Under the pieces are notes generated by a model. That model worked only from the letters and a program-made list of their open reading frames with translations. It ran no database searches and had not been told where the DNA came from. Of a DNA stretch of 50,840 nucleotides, positions 34,275 through 44,196 are shown in pieces. The stretch is from Pelomyxa schiedti (Eukaryota; Evosea; Pelobiontida; Pelomyxidae). Each line of letters starts with the position of its first letter. Position 1 is the stretch's first letter. The position numbers and the translations under genes are program-made. The stretch spans positions 1 through 50,840 of the forward strand of contig JAHLWZ010000834.1 in assembly GCA_020536535.1 (NCBI GenBank). Reading direction: 5' to 3'.

Positions 34275-35631
34275 TTATTTTGTGAGAAGGAGGAACCGTG
34301 AAAATGACGCAGTTTGTCCTGTTCTGTGGTCCATAACAGAATACTCCACTGCGTACCTGTGAAAATGTGATTTTATTGATTTTGTGTAAATATGAGGAAG
34401 TACATTCCAAAGGCAAGTTTTTTCTTTGCCAAAGAGAGATTGAAGAATCCTGAGAAGAGGTTATTAACAGAAGGAAAGGAGGACTATGTAGAGTATACCA
34501 GAGAGTTCGTCACCCCCTAAAAATAGAGTTGGAGTGGAGGGGTACGCATTTTGATCCAGTACTTTGTGAGTAACAGAATCCGTAATGCGGATGGTAGAGG
34601 TTACACGAGTTTTGTTGCGGGAATCAACTTTGAGCCCACAGATAGAAAAACGGTAAACTATCTTGGGGAACCATTGAGAAAAGAAGACATCGTAACAAAA
34701 CTAAGACCTGGGAGTGTGGATAATAGGCGGTGATTGGGGTTTCTGCAGCAGGTCCATAAGGGCCAGCATAACAGCATTCAATATCTACGAAAATCTTTGT
34801 AAGCCCAACAGTTTGCGAAATAAAACTGCCACACCCGCAATTTTGAGGGGTCCACCGCCCGTAGAGTCGACTATGCAAAAGTTGAATGGATCCCAAAGTT
34901 AGCCAAACATAGCGACACAAGGATTTTCATTAATGAATCATAAGCAAAAGCTACGCACCGACATCAGGCTCCACAATTGACAGCTCAATCTTTCCCAAGG
35001 CCGAGCTCGTGCCCCCCTCGTTCCACGCGTCGTCGTCCGCGTCGGCGTCGTCGTCGGCCAGCAGCCTGTACTTCTCCTCGGACGACCCGTGCTCCTTGGT
35101 GATCGCGGGCTTGGAGTGCAGCCTGGGCGACGACGTGGGGCTCGCGGTCGCCGCGGATGCGGCCGAGGACGACGAGGAGGAGGAGGACGACGGCGAGGCG
35201 CAGCCCGACCCGGAGGGGGAGCTCGGCGTGCCACCCCCGGTCGTGGCGGCGTTGCCGCCCATGTGCTGCTGCACCACGGTGTCGAAGGGCAGCCACAGGC
35301 CCCCCTGCCTCTCGGGCACCGAGCGCGGCGAGTTGTGCGGCGACGTGGAGTGGGGCGACGTGGGCGCCGTGGGGATGAGGAAGGTGTGGCCGCCGCCGTT
35401 GGGCGGGATCGGAATCGCCTGCGTGGGCGACGGGGCCTGCTGCGTGCGTGAGACCGTGGGCGAGGACGGCGTCGAGGAGCAGGAGGAGGCGGAGGAACGT
35501 GAGGTCTCGACGGTTATGTTGGCCCGTGGGCTGTCCCTGTCCGAGGACGAGGTAAATCTCGAGAAGAACGAGGACGAGGAACTACGGCTCCTGGGTCTGT
35601 TGGTGTTGCTTGGTGGCGGCAATAACGACAT
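34275..35631 (-). CDS. Ser/Pro-rich protein with C-terminal unknown beta domain
   Basis: The ATG at 35631 opens a Ser/Pro/Gly-rich, GC-rich exon of about 220 residues (long Ser runs, TSPHSTSPHNSPRSVPERQG) that is probably disordered and phosphorylated. It continues through IELSIVEPDV, then by a GTGCGT intron into VDSTGGGPLKIAGVAVLFRK, and after one or two more introns into a C-terminal domain: VYRFSICGLKVDSRNKTRVT, IRITDSVTHKVLD, FFNLSLAKKKLAFGMYAVEY and RTGQTASFSRFLLLTK, ending TAA at 34275. The last domain matches the neighbouring small protein, so the two are tandem paralogues differing by the N-terminal extension. The function is unknown. The joins near 34.7 kb are the least certain. Confidence 0.55.
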
Positions 35632-35818
35632 CCCCTCGTATCTTGATTAAATTGGTTGGTGTTGTGATTTCTGGCGGGTTTTTTGGAGCTTTTCGCTTTT
35701 TCGCGAAGAGAAAAAGCCGAAAGGAAAATGGGGTGATCAAAACAACAGAAAGCGAAGTGGTGAAGGTAGAGTGAAGGATAGTCTTAAAAACATCATTTCA
35801 GAAGACTGGAAAAATCTT

Positions 35819-36611
35819 CTAGGATTTCTCTTTCTTCTCTGCTGGCTTCGCGGCCTTCTCTTTCTTGGGTGCCTTCTCCTTCTTTGGTGCCTTGGCTGCC
35901 TTCTCAGCTGGCTTGGCGGCCTTTTCCTTCTTGGGTGCCTTTGCGGCCTTCTCTGTTTTCTTTCCTGCTTTCTCTGGTTTGGCTGCCTCTGGTTTTTTCT
36001 CTGCGGGTTTCTCAGCGGGTGTTGGTGCTGCTGGGGTTTCTTCGGCTTTGGCGTCCTCGGCACCCTCCATTGTGCGGAGGATATCTGAGTCTCCGGGGTC
36101 AATGATGCTCATTACACCGACCTTGTAGAGTCGCCCACAGGCAGTTCCGAGATCGATGTTGGTGCCCTGTGCAAAGTTAGGGGCTGGTACATAAATTGGC
36201 AGGGTGGCACATTGTAGTGATGGACAGTAGTTCCGGAAAGAAGAGAGTAGTACTCAATTTGTGATTTGACAAGAGTGGGGCAATTGTTGCTGATGATTAC
36301 GAGCTTAGCTATTACAAAAAATGAGTGCCGTGGAAAAAGCAAACTGAACACAAGAAAACAGGCACAACACAAAAACCGTAACGATACACTTTCGCAACCA
36401 CACGGAAAAAAAACAAAAAAAAACCCGTAAAAAAACGAGGAAACAAGATCCAACCAAAAAGACATCACAGGGATAATAGCGTACCGCTGTCGTGTCTCAA
36501 ATTTTTCAGGGTTTGGTTGGTCCCCAACGTGTACTTGCCGCTCTTCATCACAAGGGCCAATCGCGTGTTGATGTTTTCCGCATTCTTCTTCACCTTCTTG
36601 GCTGCTGGCAT
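35819..36611 (-). CDS. RPL30: Ribosomal protein eL30 with long basic C-terminal tail
   Basis: Three exons (36485-36611, 36211-36308, 35819-36166) encode 190 residues. The first 108 or so are a normal eL30 of the 60S subunit: [51 protein letters not shown] and [20 protein letters not shown], then DSDIL. The usual protein ends there at 105-115 residues. Here 82 further residues follow, made almost wholly of Lys, Ala, Pro and Glu, with repeated [10 protein letters not shown] and KAAKPAEK units like a histone H1 tail. All introns keep frame, and the tail exon is the same exon as the conserved C-terminus, so the extension is not a fusion artefact of exon choice. The ATG at 36611 begins [10 protein letters not shown]. 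Confidence 0.93.
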
Positions 36612-36873
36612 TTTTGTGTTATTTTACGTCGTTGGCGACGGGGCGGTGACGATGGAGACCGGGGCTTAATGACAAAGATATTCGGAAAAAAATAAAAAAA
36701 AAAAAAGGACCCATCAAATCAACTGCGGCAGTTCCTTACGTAGAAATGCCAACTGCAACATTCTATCCGACATTTCTAACCAAACCTTTTTCCCAGTAGA
36801 TACGAGATGTGCGGGTGAAGTCATTCGTCGACACTCATTTTTTCACGAAATAAATAAATACCCAGCAAACAAG

Positions 36874-38221
36874 ATGCATTGTGCCACGCAAGCGGAGACT
36901 TATGGTGTTTCCATCACATTTGGGGCGTTGTCGGCCTTAGCTTGCATCGTTGTTTTCGTGACTTATTTCATGTTCCCGGTGGGTTCTTTCTTATTATGTA
37001 TTAAATTTATTGGCCCATCTCTCACGGTCCTGTTTTTATTTTCGCCAGGAAACGCGAACTAAGGCAAGGTTTCTTGTTTTGATGCTTTCTATTTGCGATT
37101 TTGGCCAGGTAACTTTTTTTACTTTCCTCCGTCCACACCAATTTCAACCAAGAAAATTTCGTTTTAGCAACTTCTTGCAATCCTTCACATAGGCTATTTT
37201 CTTTTGTATTGCAGGTGACTTTGAAGGCACGGGGTGCAGAATTCTTGGAGCACTTGGTTCTTCACTTGTGTTACTTTTTGCAACAAATAACTAGCATTAG
37301 GATTGTTTTTCGCAAATTGCACCTTCATATGGACCGTAATACCAAACATTCTTTGTTGGTATTGAGTCTCACATGACACAGGCTTGCATTTCTGTTTTTG
37401 TATTCGTCAGCATACGTACCACGGAAAAACGTCTGAACGACAATTCTGTGGCAAAAATTAATCGGAGTAAGTTCATTGTGTTGTCAGAAGTGCTAGGATG
37501 GGGCGTCCCAGCAATACTCAGCTTAACAGTTCTCTTTGCTGGTAAGACTGAAACTGATCCCGAGGGATTTTGGTGCTTTATAAAGTAGTTTGTAACTTCT
37601 TCTTTTTTTTTTACTTACTTCTGCAGTTCGGAATTTTTTCTTTGGCGCCTGTTCAGCCTTATTGTCCCATTACTTGTTTGTTGGGCAATCACTGTAGTTA
37701 TGTACTCATTGGCCAATATTTATGTTGTCCGCGTTAAAAGGTTACTCAAGTTGCAGCAGGTTACTCACTACAGTTGCCGGGGAATCTATCTAAGAGTTTT
37801 ACAATAGGTGAAGCACGGAGCGGAGCTCAAAAAAGTTCACAACCAAAAAACTTGGGCTTGGCAGCTGCGACTTCTTTTGATTCCCATAGTTTTCTTCATT
37901 TTGCGTATCTGGGATGTTATTTATCGCTTGTGGGAAATCATTTGTGAGATCACTGGGGATGATGTGCCAACCTTCTTCTGCACACCAGTTTATGTTGCAC
38001 TTGTCATTATTGGCGATGCCTCTCAAGGCTTGGTCAATTGCATTATCTTTGTGCTACTTGAACCCGAGGTTCGAGTAAAGTGGCTGCACTTTTTCCGAAG
38101 TATCAAAAGCTCAGGTGCCTCAACCTCATCACACAGACAGTCAACTATCATTGAACTGCAAGCACCACTAATACCCGATTTGCACGAGTCTGACGGCGTC
38201 ATGATGCAACAGGACGCTTGA
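36874..38221 (+). CDS. cAMP-receptor-like seven-helix GPCR
   Basis: About five exons encode a protein of the Dictyostelium cAMP receptor (cAR/Crl) class. TM1 is SITFGALSALACIVVFVTYF, TM2 RFLVLMLSICDFG, TM3 begins GCRILGALGSSLVLLFAT, TM4 includes VLGWGVPAILSLTVLFAG, the loop EGFWCFIK with its Cys follows, TM5 is WRLFSLIVPLLVCWAITVV, TM6 LRLLLIPIVFFILRIWDVIY and TM7 VALVIIGDASQGLVNCIIFV. The GC-R and WCFI motifs before and after TM4 are typical. The C-terminal tail is Ser-rich (SSGASTSSHRQS) and suits phosphorylation. In this class the ligand may be extracellular nucleotide, but the ligand here is unknown. Start ATG 36874 (MHCATQAETYG) leaves a very short extracellular N-terminus, as in the family. 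Confidence 0.8.
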
Positions 38222-38369
38222 CACTTATTGTATATACTTCCCATACAATGTGTACACAGACTACAGATAGCATCTACCAGCAGAAAAATAAATTGCCTTT
38301 ATTTTTTTACTGTTGTTTTTCCTCAGGTTCGTCTCGCTGTTGCTCCAAAGGTCATTCCCGGAAGTTGAA

Positions 38370-41300
38370 ATGACGCAGGCGAGTACGACATACCTACGCA
38401 GGGTGCGTGTGCTGCTATGCTTGTTGTTATGTGGGTCTGTGACCGCAATTATGGGTAGCTCCGACGATGTCAGTGTAGAGTTGGCGGTTATGCCGTCCGC
38501 GGTAGTGAGTGTGGGGCAGCAGGGTGTTGTTTTGGTTGTCACCGCCAGTGGGATTATGGGTTCTTCAGGATTCACATTCGAGTTTGTCAAGAACGGCACT
38601 TCCTTTTGCACTTCTGATGACGTGTCCAGGCAAAGAGTGTATGAGACAAACTCACGTTTTAAAATTTTCACCCCTAATCAAATCTAGGAAGTTTGTGGAT
38701 TATAGAACCCAGTACTTGTTTAGGTGGCCTGATGACATGCCTAGAACAACAAGTGATGCTTATACAGGATATTGTCCACAATCCATTGTTCACAAAGGGT
38801 CATCAAGGATCACTGTGCGGCATGTTGATGGGGCTTCAAATGCAACCTTGGCATTCTCCTGTGTAATGCGATCAGATAGTGGCAGCTATACTGCTGCATT
38901 GAGAGATTCTGCTGGCCAAATTGTGGCTACTTCCAATGCAATTGATTTAGAGGTATCTGGACAGCCAAAACAGATGTTAGTGTCTGTTGGCTCCAAAGTA
39001 TACAGCACTGGCGAGGAATACTCACTTGAAAACCAACAATTTATGGTGTTTCAGCAGCCACCATTTTTTGTCCTTGCAAATTTCAGTGGGGGAACCTATG
39101 TACAAGTGGCTTTGGACATAACAAAACTTGATATCTATGCAATAAATCAAGCAAACGACTCTGTTGGCTGGGTCTACCCTCTCTCTGAGGAGACCCTTGA
39201 TGTAAAGTCTGTTCTTCAAAACTATATTGAAAATAATGACATTTCCACCCCACAAAAATAGGAATACAACCGCAATTGCTAACATGATGATAATTGGAAA
39301 GCAAGGTGACTATAGATTAGGATTTGTGATGACGGATACTTGTGCGGCAACGGTTTCAGCTTTTTTCTCTGGTCACTTTTCCTAAACCTCTCCAGGAGGC
39401 ATCCACTGTCTTCCACCATGAGTATTACAAAAATCCTTTTGTGCCTGTGCTGATCGTTGCTTCTGTCTTATTAGGCATTTTCGTGACTATTGCCGTTACA
39501 CACTGTTTTGTAATGAACATGAAATCTAAAGATGTGAGAAGCCTAGTCCTATTCCCATGATTAAAATGCCATTCCAGAGAGTTGGCATCAAAAAATTTTG
39601 CCATGAAGCATTCGACTTCTTTATAAAAATGAGTTTGGAAGATGTAACTTGTTCCCACATTGTTCTATATTAAATTTCCCCAGGTGGCCAGGAAGTCTGG
39701 CACAGAGGCAGCAGCTTATCTGATACTATCTAAGTTCAGTATATATCTTGTGTCCGTTCTGACGGTTCTGTCATTCGCAGTTGTTCTACCAGTGCGCTAT
39801 CCACATATCCAATTTTAAACCTGGAGTTTTAACTCCATTGTGTCATTCAGATTTACTTGCTAAGTGATCGTGTAGACAATCCACTTATTAAATTTACTTA
39901 TTTCAACCTGAATACTGACAATCGGATGTAGTTCTTTTCCTTTCTCTATTTGTTTTTGAAAATTATTCCACAGATGGATCATATGGGCAGTGGCTGTTAT
40001 CGTTTGCTTGGCAGCCATAATTAATGTTCTTTTTGCAGAACGGCACGTAAAAATCTGGCTGAAAACGTAGTTCTTTAATCTGCATCATTGTATTCTAACC
40101 CCTCCCAGGTTTGAAATGTCCAATCCTGCTATTTACCATGGTCCTGCCAATTTACATACTATCTGGCTTAAAGGAATTGAAACGGGAACCAGAGAAGAAA
40201 AGCTCCAAGAATTTTTTGAAGCCAAGTAAGCCATTCGTGCAACTGAATTGCCAATCATTGATTGAATAGATACCCTGGGGAGGTTTTACAGGTTTCCATT
40301 CTTCCTAGGATGGATAGAATATTAAATGCCGAGCAGTCACTGAATAAGCTCACTCTGTACATATTATAAGTAAGACTTGAACTAAAAAAAGAAGTAAAAA
40401 GCGAACACCAAAGATTGAACAGCAGCTTAATGAGAAGCACAAAGAACTTGAATCTTTGCTAAGTGAACGTCCTGATAATACTAGGATTGCTCTTATTGTT
40501 TTTAAATCGACAATAACAGCCCAGCATGCCCTGGAATCACTGCACAACTCCCGCTTAAGTGCAGTAAGTCATCCATCCAAATATATTCCTCCTGAATTGG
40601 CAACAATAGCTGCGGGCACATGCACCATATGTAGAACATGCACCTATGCCAGAAGAAATATTTTGGAAGAACCTTCATATTCCAGCATATAAACGTGTTA
40701 TAAGAGTTCTGCTTTTATTGGGTATGAAACTGGTGGTTGCTGCGCTCTTCTATATTGCTGTTTCAGCCCTTTGGGGTGTACAACTTTTCTGGGTAATGCT
40801 ATAGTTCTCAATTGTCTTTTTGTTGTATGTAACTCTCAATAGCATTATTGGGTTCCTAGCTATGGAGTGCAGTTTAAAGAGATGGCCACAACACTGTTTT
40901 TCGTGTCCCTCATTTTCTTGGTTGTTGCCGCCAATGTAATTCTGCCTCCGATTTTCGGAAAAATTACAGAAAGATATGGCCACCACACAAAGTATTCACT
41001 TCTTTCTCTCAAACTCGAAGTAAGAGAAATACAGAGTTGCCTTTGATATGAGCGTTACACTAACAACATACGTTCTGGTAATGGTACCTCTCACTGAGAT
41101 CCGTTACATTATTGTAGCCCCTTATCAGGAGGTCAATCCCTTTTTCCTCTGTTTCGGACTCATTGTGATAAAAGATGTTTGCAGCTGTGATGGACAAATC
41201 TCAGGCAGATGAGCTTTTTATCTGGTTTACAACTGTTTTATATTTAACTTTCTTTATTGCCGTATGTTTACTCTTTGATCTGTGAAATCTTACATTACAG

Positions 41301-42029
41301 TCTGCAATAGTGCAACCTGCAATGAACTTCTTTGCAGGCGAGATGCCCAGGCAGAAAAGCGAATTTAAATTTGTTCAACAATGTATTGCGGCTCTTTATT
41401 TGACAGAGTTTTCTAAAAACCCTAGATTGTACACAGCTAATACTCATTTCACTTGCTATGCAGTCTGTAATATATATACCTCTCGCAGTTCCCATTCCCC
41501 TGGCATTCTTTTTCTTAAAGGTTGGTCAGTTGTGACTACCCACATAATGGCTAAAACAAGCTCCTAAGTATTACGTCGATAAATACAATTTGTATTATAA
41601 ATCCAAACCAGTCCCACCAAGAGGTCATATGACTATGTTCAGGTTTTATACCATATCCTGCACCATCCCTTAATTTTTTTATATCCTCACATTCCACCCA
41701 GAACTGCTGATTCACTGTTCTTTATATCATTAATTAATGCCTGGATGGGCCCACTATATCTATGCCGCTACACCCCCATCTCGTTCCGGGTTACAGTAAT
41801 CATCACAGCCTCACTTATAGTACTTGTGGGAATACTCCTTGCTCTGCTCAGAATGGGTGTTTTTTGGTGCCACTGTGGGCGGTGTCATGGACCAATTTCC
41901 CGGTTGCTTCTGCCTGAAGGTGACTACAGAGATTGTACTGAGGATGTCCTTGTTAAAGCCTATCTGCCTCCATTTCCAAAAATACAATCACAGGCTCCCG
42001 CTACGGAGCTGGACCCCCTAATGCTATGA
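38370..42029 (+). CDS. OSCA/CSC1/TMEM63-like channel with Ig-like ectodomain
   Basis: OSCA/TMEM63 proteins are mechanically or osmotically gated cation channels. The membrane half (39.4-42.0 kb) shows the family order: NPFVPVLIVASVLLGIFVTI, LILSKFSIYLVSVLTVLSFA, WIIWAVAVIVCLAAIINVLF, a cytosolic region with HTIWLKGIETGTREEKLQEF and NTRIALIVFKSTITAQHALE, then ALWGVQLF, SLIFLVVAANVILPPIFGKI, YYVDKYNLYYKSKPVPPRG, MFRFYTIS and PISFRVTVIITASLIVLVGI. The last cytosolic stretch ends ATELDPLML. Unusually, an N-terminal signal peptide (RRVRVLLCLLLCGSVTAI) and about 270 extracellular residues precede it, including an Ig-like block, FSCVMRSDSGSYTAALRDSA, with a C to D-x-G-x-Y arrangement. Continuity between the ectodomain exon and the first helix (39.26-39.40 kb) needs a splice I could not fix, so a separate upstream gene remains possible. 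Confidence 0.75.
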
Positions 42030-42110
42030 AATTTGAAAGCAAAAGACGAGTGATTTGGAAAAAGCACAGCTTTTCTTTTTTTTTTTTTTTTTGTATTGAC
42101 TGGAAAGTCA

Positions 42111-44113
42111 CTAATGAACACTGCTGGCTCTGTATTCTGCAATTAAATTGTTCACTTGGTAGGACAATGTTTCAAAATCAGAGAGTTCCAGGTATCTTCG
42201 TGTGTTGGAAACAAGCAACTTGGGGAAAATGGTACATGGAAGCAGATATTCTTGTCCATATGGTTCCATCTGGGAGTTGATAAATATACATCACTTTGTT
42301 GTACCTAGACAGAAGAGTGTCCTGAAATAGAGTGTGGTCAGGGGGAACATTTGGCAATTAAATTGGGAATTTGTAAGTGGCCCACATGAACCCAGTTGGC
42401 AAGCTCCCAGTCATCTTCAGGGAACTTAACATCAGCCATTGCTGATGCAACTTCGGGTGGTCCTGAAATAACAGTTCCCCAGGTTGATGACAGGAATTCT
42501 GCCGCGGCCCACGCCAGGTTTATATTGTAGTCCTTGATGGCTTTATCTCCACCAACATAATCCCGCCAGGTAAATACATCGACCATTGTTGAAAAAGGGC
42601 AGTAGTCGCGAGTGCCGGTGTAACTTGGTATTGGTTGTTCATTTCCCAATTTGAAAGAGGGCGTACGAGAAGCGATCTGGAAATGCATTGACATACTCGG
42701 AAATGATGGGAGGCATTGGATTCGACTTGGTTTGCAGTGAGTTTCTTGCATATAAGAATCCGGTTCCTTTGGGTGCAAAAAACCACCTATTGATTCTTCT
42801 TACACTCAGTAGGATTCAAGGGTTGAATGACACTTGTATGCAGTAGCGACATAGTAATCGGGATCTATAGCTGTAATATTGATGTCTATATTTCCCATTG
42901 CCTGAGATCCATCAACAGCAACGGTAATTCCGTAGGAGTGTGCCATTGCTACAAGTTCTGTGACGGGGAGGACAGTAGATGGAGCCGCCTCAACGTCTGT
43001 ACTTTGTGTTAGGTGTTTTTTCTTCATATACATGATATACCATACGTGAGAAAATAGCGAATTTAATGGGACTGGCAATATTCGCCTCAATGAAACTGCG
43101 AACAGCATCCACAATTTGTGTGGTAGAGTTCAAGGGATATGTAAACGGTGGGACAACAAGAACCTCAATTCCTGTGTGTGTTCAAAACAAAGGTGAGAAG
43201 TACAAGACAACCTTCGACCTCAGTTAGATAGTCGAGTATTTTTTTCACCATTGGGTAGGCACTATCCAGTACCAAAATTCGATCTCCAGGCGAAAATATC
43301 TGGGATCTCAGCACTGAGTTCATTCCCCCGCTTCCGTTTTCAACCATAACGATATCACTCTCATTGGCACTGACATAAATCGCAATGGCTGCTCGGCTCT
43401 GCAACAAGTAGCCGTGATATCCTTCAATGAAATTGAACCATATTTCCACCCTCTGCTCTGCCAACTGCTCAAATCTATTGCGATAAAGTTCAAGTCAGGA
43501 CAGTGTTCATTACTCAGTAAGAAAATACAAAGGGGCAGAGACAGAATACATACGAATGAAGCTTGTCAAGTATCTTAAGTGGAACAGCCCCAAAAGAACC
43601 CTGGTTCAAATTAACCCAATCCTCATCAAACCCAAACTCTGACCTGGAATGAATCACCCATTTTAACTCGAAAATAGCAACATTACATAGGTCATAAAAT
43701 CAAACCAACCTCATTGGGTGACCAAAAGCCGGGGACACCCCGTCGTCGCTGCTGCTGCCGCCCCCCACCAGCACCTCGAACATCACCCCCACCCCCACCA
43801 CCGCTCCAACCAGCACCACCACCCCGGCCACCAGCACCACGGCCCAGGCCGCCTTCCCTCTCCCCCTGCAGCCGACCCGCCGGGTGCCCCCAGGCTTCCC
43901 CTCACGCAGCCCCGTGGTCTCCTGCGCTCCTCCGCACTCCCCGCAGCCGGCAGGGGTGTCCCTGGCCCCCTCGTAACCAGCCAGCAGACCCACGCCTGCT
44001 GCCCCCTCCCCGGGCGCGATTGCGTCCATAGCCACAGGGGCGCAGGAGGAGGCCCCCTCGTAATCTCCCTCTCGCGCCCCCTCACCGTCTGCCGTGTGCT
44101 GCCCGAGATCCAT
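42111..44113 (-). CDS. Membrane-anchored class V aminotransferase-like protein A
   Basis: Class V enzymes include cysteine desulfurases, kynureninase and isopenicillin-N-epimerase-like proteins. Starting at ATG 44113, residues 1-86 are Gly/Ala-rich and end RRVGCRGRGK; a single membrane helix (AAWAVVLVAGVVVLVGAVVG, about 88-112) precedes the PLP fold. By the positive-inside rule the enzyme domain faces the lumen or outside. Motifs: FDEDWVNLNQGSFGAVP, IVMVENGSGGMNSVLRSQI, GDRILVLDSAYPM, VAVDGSQAMGNI, then YK at an exon end joining WFFAPKGTGFLYARN (PLP lysine), YTGTRDYCPF, DYVGGDKAIKDYN, ISGPPEVASAMADVKFP and WTRISAS. The end is VNNLIAEYRASSVH and TAG. Compared with its neighbour, DGAHA reads DGSQA and HKW reads YKW, so activity is doubtful or changed. 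Confidence 0.75.
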
Positions 44114-44196
44114 CGGGCTCACGAATCGCGACTGCTTTGTTTGGTTTTCGACGGTTGGGCGGTTTTCTGCACCGAACCGGTTCGACCAGATACGAG
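44114..44196. promoter_or_regulatory. Bidirectional promoter of the aminotransferase pair
   Basis: The 83 bp between the two divergent ATGs holds a perfect 12-bp palindrome CGAACCGGTTCG at 44173-44184 and several CGGTT repeats (GACGGTTGGGCGGTTTTC). The symmetry suits a site shared by both genes, though this is inferred from position alone. Confidence 0.45.

Noticed and set aside
35009-35650. Plus-strand open frame of about 213 codons opposite the Ser/Pro-rich gene
   Set aside because: GC-rich antisense of a Ser/Pro exon that continues by splicing into a conserved domain on the minus strand.
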